This document shows positions 59,748-63,010 of a DNA stretch of 63,010 bases, one piece after another. The stretch covers positions 628,984-691,993 of the forward strand of contig NC_017390.1 in NCBI RefSeq assembly GCF_000026985.1, in the 5' to 3' direction. The DNA comes from Erwinia pyrifoliae DSM 12163. GTDB taxonomy: Bacteria > Pseudomonadota > Gammaproteobacteria > Enterobacterales > Enterobacteriaceae. Each line of letters starts with the position of its first letter. The stretch's first letter is position 1. The notes beneath the pieces are model-generated. The model did no database searches. It was given only the letters and a program-made list of their open reading frames with translations, and had not been told where the DNA came from. The position numbers were made by a program, and so were the translations under genes.

Positions 59748-60290
59748 GTAACACGATGGGGTAAGCACAGTGTAAAACAAGGCCATATTGTGGCGAAGCA
59801 CCGTCCGAGGAGCTGGCGGTGTGATAACAGCATGAAAGAGAGCGGCAATGGCCTATCTGACTCGATTCAGATAAAAAGGGGACGTCGTCAGACGGTTTCC
59901 CATCAGAGTTATTCTTACCGGGTCGCCATGGAGTGGTGCTGAACCAGCGACAATGATGGGTAGCCCGGACCATCATCATCGAACAGCTCAAGATAAAGGC
60001 GATAATGCTAAGAACGGGCATTGGCGTAGAAGCGTGGTGCGTAAAGTTTATCATGCAGTCGCACGACATATTTTGTATTCTGCCAGCAGTGCACGTTTAT
60101 CATCATGGTACAAATAATCCATTTCTTATACGTCAGTGTTAAATGCCCTCACGTATTTTCAATGGATTGAGCAAGGTTCATTGACTCAGGCGGTACAGTT
60201 CGATATAGGTTTCATGGAAGAAAGCCAGCTCGATATTGAGCGTATGCGGGCAACGGCCACTTTCCATCCCATCCGCAGCGCCACTCAGCC
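59748..60290. other. Gap after zorD with possible decayed fragment
   Basis: No intact gene. The minus strand at about 59910-60060 reads LHDKLYAPRFYANARS, then, after a stop, HYRLYLELFDDDGPGYPSLS, which looks like real but interrupted coding sequence; I do not recognise the family. The region is probably the ruined edge of the inserted island. Confidence 0.3.
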
Positions 60291-60905
60291 TCACTCGGTA
60301 AATGCTGTTTTTCCTATTACTTTGCCATGAACTGCAATCTCTGTGGCATGGCATTCAAAGGATGCGGGGCCATTCTCAACGCGTATTCTGTCGCCCGGCA
60401 GACGGTAAACATTTTTGATGCTTTTAAAACCGTCGATTTCAATCAGCCAGCGCCCATCATTGATCTCACCGGTAAGTTCATCCACCAGGTAAATCGATTG
60501 TTCAAACTTAACCAGCAGCAGTGATGCGCTTTGATGGGGAATCAATCGGGCATCATAGCTCACCCAATCTGAAGAAGTGTATGCCCCATTGGTGATTTCA
60601 TGGCATTGCAACGTTAATGCGGATGAGGTGCCGGCAGAGGAAAACGCCTGCCCTTCACCGGTGGTAAGCCACAGCAGCGATGCGCCGGTATCAAGATGGC
60701 AGGCAATCAGCCAGTCGTGAGGGAAGTTATCGCGCATCCAGCGGTTGGCCATGGTGCTTTGTGACACGCCAAGATGATCGCACAACGCCTGTCTGGTGGT
60801 TAATCCATAAGCCTGCAGGATGCGGGTTATGGCTGCCTTTCCACCACTCTGAGATAAGAAGTTAAATCTCGTCATCCGTTTTGGGTTGTCATTAGGGGCA
60901 GGCAT
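60291..60905 (-). CDS. Phage repressor of the 186/P2 CI type
   Basis: 204 residues. N-terminal helix-turn-helix of the Phage_CI_repr type: GLTTRQALCDHLGVSQSTMA followed by NRWMRDNFPHDWLI, very close to phage 186 CI; a C-terminal strand-rich domain follows (LVKFEQSIYLVDELTGEIN). No S24 Ser/Lys protease dyad is evident, as in 186 CI. An AGGAG lies 12 bases before the ATG. No other phage structural or replication genes remain around it, so it is an orphan repressor, perhaps a prophage relic or recruited to control its neighbours. Confidence 0.85.
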   Translation of the reverse strand: MPAPNDNPKRMTRFNFLSQSGGKAAITRILQAYGLTTRQALCDHLGVSQSTMANRWMRDNFPHDWLIACHLDTGASLLWLTTGEGQAFSSAGTSSALTLQCHEITNGAYTSSDWVSYDARLIPHQSASLLLVKFEQSIYLVDELTGEINDGRWLIEIDGFKSIKNVYRLPGDRIRVENGPASFECHATEIAVHGKVIGKTAFTE

Positions 60906-61634
60906 ATGGTCATTAAGCTCCTGGTATGGCTGTCGCGATAGCGACGGATAGATTTGGATAGTGAATTATACAACACAAACTGATGATTTATGCATCATAA
61001 AAACCACGGATTTTATTGCGTCCCGGCATCAATTTTGTGGTATCTGCACGTCAGGTTATCCAGAATGCGTTCTGTCGGCGTACCGGCGACAAGCCTACCT
61101 GTGCCCGTCAGGCGCTTTGTGAAGGGTATAAGCTTGTTCCAAACAAGGTTGCAGTGCCATAGCCTGATGAAGTGAACAGGTTCGTGCTGACGATTGAAAC
61201 CGTTTATTTTGTCGTCTTCAAAAGCAGCTGTATGTGTGTTAATTCAATCGGCTTTATTTTCTTGAACACGATGATGAGCTTTACCATCTTCTATGCCCCA
61301 ATTTAGGTAACGTTCAAGCTCCCTGATTTGATCGGTATCAAACCGCCTGTCGGTAGCAACTGATTAGGTCACTCACCGAGATCGACAGTAATCAGAAAAC
61401 GCGCTGCAAACGTCATGTGACGGTATGTGCATTTCTGGCGCTCTCTGCACTAACCTCAAAATGATGAATAGAGTTGATGTGATAACTCATAATGGTTATG
61501 CGAACGACTAATAATTGATATTCATTGCACACAACTGATGATAAAGCCAAAAAACATTTTACATTTTAAAATGGCTTCTATACTGTTTATAAAAACATAT
61601 GTAATAATGTACAGTTTTCCTATCAGGAGGGAAC
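60906..61634. other. Gap with operator-like repeat and a decayed minus-strand fragment
   Basis: Next to the repressor gene lie GTCGC-GATA-GCGAC (around 60930-60943), an operator-like inverted repeat, and a TATAAT box on the minus strand. At 61244-61366 the minus strand encodes about 40 residues ending in a stop (FDTDQIRELERYLNWGIEDG ...), preceded by an in-frame stop; it seems to be the tail of a broken gene of unknown family. Nothing else recognised. Confidence 0.35.
60965..60970 (-). promoter_or_regulatory. -10 box of the CI-type repressor gene
   Basis: A perfect TATAAT on the minus strand, 60 bases before the start codon, in TTGTATAATTCAC. A -35 box is not clear. The GTCGC/GCGAC repeat lies between it and the gene, so autoregulation is possible. 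Confidence 0.4.
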
Positions 61635-61826
61635 ATGCAAGACTATCTTTTTGAGTCAGTCAAGCTACAGCGCATTGATTTTTTTATCAAACTTGTTGCG
61701 GCGAGTGAATGCGATGAAGAGGAAAAAAAACTTGCTATTCAGTGGGTTTGTGAACTCACAAATGAATTGATGGCAAAAATACGGAGTCATCAATCCACCA
61801 GGTCCACAAACCATCTCGACCCATGA
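61635..61826 (+). CDS. Small hypothetical protein, 63 aa
   Basis: 63 residues with an excellent ribosome site (AGGAGGGAAC before the ATG) and a TATACT box about 55 bases upstream, so probably expressed. Acidic, helical (QRIDFFIKLVAASECDEEEK, then KLAIQWVCELTNELMAKI). The last part may be altered by the nearby IS. No family recognised; the size and neighbourhood suggest a phage-derived regulator. Confidence 0.55.
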   Translation: MQDYLFESVKLQRIDFFIKLVAASECDEEEKKLAIQWVCELTNELMAKIRSHQSTRSTNHLDP

Positions 61827-61961
61827 GGCTGTACTGTACAAGTAAAGACGTGTTTAAAAAAAAGATCGGCCATGCAGCCCTTAAAGTTCCTTAAAGAAAC
61901 AGGCATGTTTTTTCGCCAGGATAGTTTGGACTGACCCCACAACGGTAGACAAATTCTGTCC

Positions 61962-62774
61962 TCACGACGAGGCCTGTTCAAAGGCCTCCGGGCTGACGCC
62001 ACCGAGATGGCTGTGACGCCGGGCCCGGTTGTAGAACACTTCAATGTAATCGAAGATATCCGCGCGGGCCAGATCCCGTGTTTTATACATCCGCTTTCTG
62101 ATCCGTTCTTTTTTCAGTGAACTGAAGAACGATTCGGCCACGGCATTATCCCAGCAGTTACCACGCCGGCTCATACTCGGGACCAGGTTATTGGCCCGGC
62201 AAAACCGTTGCCAGTCGTCGCTGCCGTACTGGCTGCCCTGATCGCTATGCACAATCACCTCGCCGTCCGGTTTTCGTCGCCAGACCGCCATCATGAGCGC
62301 ATCCAGTGCCAGTTCGCGTGAGAGGGTGGGCTTCATCGACCACCCCACCACGTTACGGGCAAAGAGGTCGATAACCACCGCCAGATACAACCAGCCCTGC
62401 CAGGTGCGGATGTAGGTGATATCGGTCACCCAGACCTGATTGGCCCGGACAACAGTAAACTGCCGCTGCACGCGATTAGGGGCAACCACTGAAGGTCTGC
62501 CAGCAATACGACGCGGAGCTTTATAGCCGCGCACGGCTTTAATCCGGTTCAGTTGCATAATACGGCCCACCCGGTTTTTACCGCAGGTTTCCCCGATTTC
62601 GTTCAGGTCGCCATGAACCCGCCGGTAACCGTATACGCCTCCGCTCAGTGAATATGAGTCACGGATAAGCGTCAGCAGACGCTGGTTATCTTTATCACGC
62701 GCCGAGACCGGGTTGTGCAGCCACGCATAGAACCCGGCCCGGGCGACATGAAGTACCCGACACATCGTCATCAC
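61962..62774 (-). CDS. IS3-family transposase OrfB (DDE integrase)
   Basis: 270 residues. HTH_21 region (YGYRRVHGDLNEIGETCGKN), then the rve integrase core with the DDE triad: Asp in WVTDITYI, Asp in VIVHSDQGSQYGSDDW and Glu in NAVAESFFSSLKKE. All three are present. The open frame begins with GTG at 62774, but the similarity continues upstream (KYRFINEHRTVWG), so the active product is probably the OrfAB fusion made by -1 frameshifting. Confidence 0.93.
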   Translation of the reverse strand: MMTMCRVLHVARAGFYAWLHNPVSARDKDNQRLLTLIRDSYSLSGGVYGYRRVHGDLNEIGETCGKNRVGRIMQLNRIKAVRGYKAPRRIAGRPSVVAPNRVQRQFTVVRANQVWVTDITYIRTWQGWLYLAVVIDLFARNVVGWSMKPTLSRELALDALMMAVWRRKPDGEVIVHSDQGSQYGSDDWQRFCRANNLVPSMSRRGNCWDNAVAESFFSSLKKERIRKRMYKTRDLARADIFDYIEVFYNRARRHSHLGGVSPEAFEQASS

Positions 62775-62812
62775 ACCCCATACAGTGCGGTGCTCATTGA
62801 TAAAGCGGTACT

Positions 62813-63010
62813 TCAGTCGGGCTCCCTTGCAAAGTACCGCGCGGCCTTTTTCAGGATATCCCGTTCTTCTTCGGTGCGTTTTAGCTGCGCCCGTAGTTTC
62901 AGGATCTCGCTTTTGGCTTCCAGTAAATCCCGGGCATGCTGTTCGCTGTTATCAGGTTTGACAGCCCGAAGCCACTTGTAGAGACTGTGTGCAGAGACGC
63001 CCAGACGGTC
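62813..63010 (-). CDS. IS3-family transposase OrfA, C-terminal part
   Basis: 66 codons open from the window edge to a TGA at 62813-62815: HTH end DRLGVSAHSLYKWLRAVKP and the leucine-zipper KSEILKLRAQLKRTEEERDI then LKKAARYFAREPD. The zipper is typical of IS3 OrfA, which binds the IS ends. The first part lies beyond the window. Confidence 0.88.
   Translation of the reverse strand, partial: DRLGVSAHSLYKWLRAVKPDNSEQHARDLLEAKSEILKLRAQLKRTEEERDILKKAARYFAREPD

Larger units (their letters stand above)
61932..63010 (-). mobile_element. IS3-family insertion sequence, partial (cut by window end)
   Basis: From the end near TGACCCCAC at 61932 to the window edge. It contains the 3' part of orfA and a complete orfB, in the overlapping-frame arrangement of IS3 elements; closest in feel to the IS51-group elements of Erwinia/Pantoea (ISEhe3-like). 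The 5' end, terminal inverted repeat and target duplication lie outside the window. The inner boundary could be 61927. Confidence 0.85.

Noticed and set aside
60136..60330. Plus-strand ORF of 64 codons
   Set aside because: The first part faintly recalls a LysR start, but it runs into the antisense of the CI gene and no HTH can be made out.

Overview
The window looks like a chromosomal segment of an Erwinia-type enterobacterium (Erwiniaceae). Protein similarity and gene order match the enterobacterial core (yraP-diaA-yraN-lpoA-rsmI-rnpB; yhaJ/yhaK; yqjF-K-E-D-C-mzrA-yqjA; sstT; alx; ygjP-rlmG-fadH). The core is interleaved with accessory blocks: a dga-like sugar-acid operon, a PQQ cofactor operon, a complete sorbitol (srl) operon and a defence island. 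The genus call is inference from gene content.

Layout. 1-248: start of an unidentified protein running off the left edge. 741-8289: an eight-gene operon (stand-alone PRD protein, SFCGS protein, DUF4312, DUF4311, DUF4310, metallohydrolase, DgaE, DgaF) followed by a PRD/EIIB/EIIA regulator. It looks like a catabolic path for an amino-sugar acid with a poorly characterised membrane transporter. 8326-13282: envelope and replication housekeeping genes and RNase P RNA, with a decayed repeat of the rnpB 3' end behind it. 13686-22840: yhaK/yhaJ, a dead yqjG, the yqj operon, sstT, and alx behind a yybP-ykoY Mn2+ riboswitch. 23051-31523: a ClC channel with CBS domains, ygjP, rlmG, fadH, and a carbonic anhydrase-SulP pair. 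31648-38509: an M19 dipeptidase and pqqABCDEF. 39836-44818: srlAEBDMRQ with repeated CTTTCAT operators.

44993-59747 is a defence island: a type I restriction-modification system (hsdM, hsdS, hsdR on the minus strand) and, divergently, a full type I Zorya system (zorABCD). On its right are an orphan 186/P2-type phage repressor, small fragments, and an IS3-family element cut by the window end.

How the genes fit together: the srl PTS imports and phosphorylates glucitol and SrlD oxidises it. DgaE/DgaF would turn an aminated sugar-acid phosphate into pyruvate plus glyceraldehyde-3-phosphate. PqqA-F make the cofactor of periplasmic dehydrogenases. HsdRMS and ZorABCD act against incoming phage DNA by different mechanisms. 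No tRNA genes and no CRISPR arrays were seen. The best candidate for an under-described system is the DUF4310/4311/4312-SFCGS module of the first operon; Zorya itself is already described.
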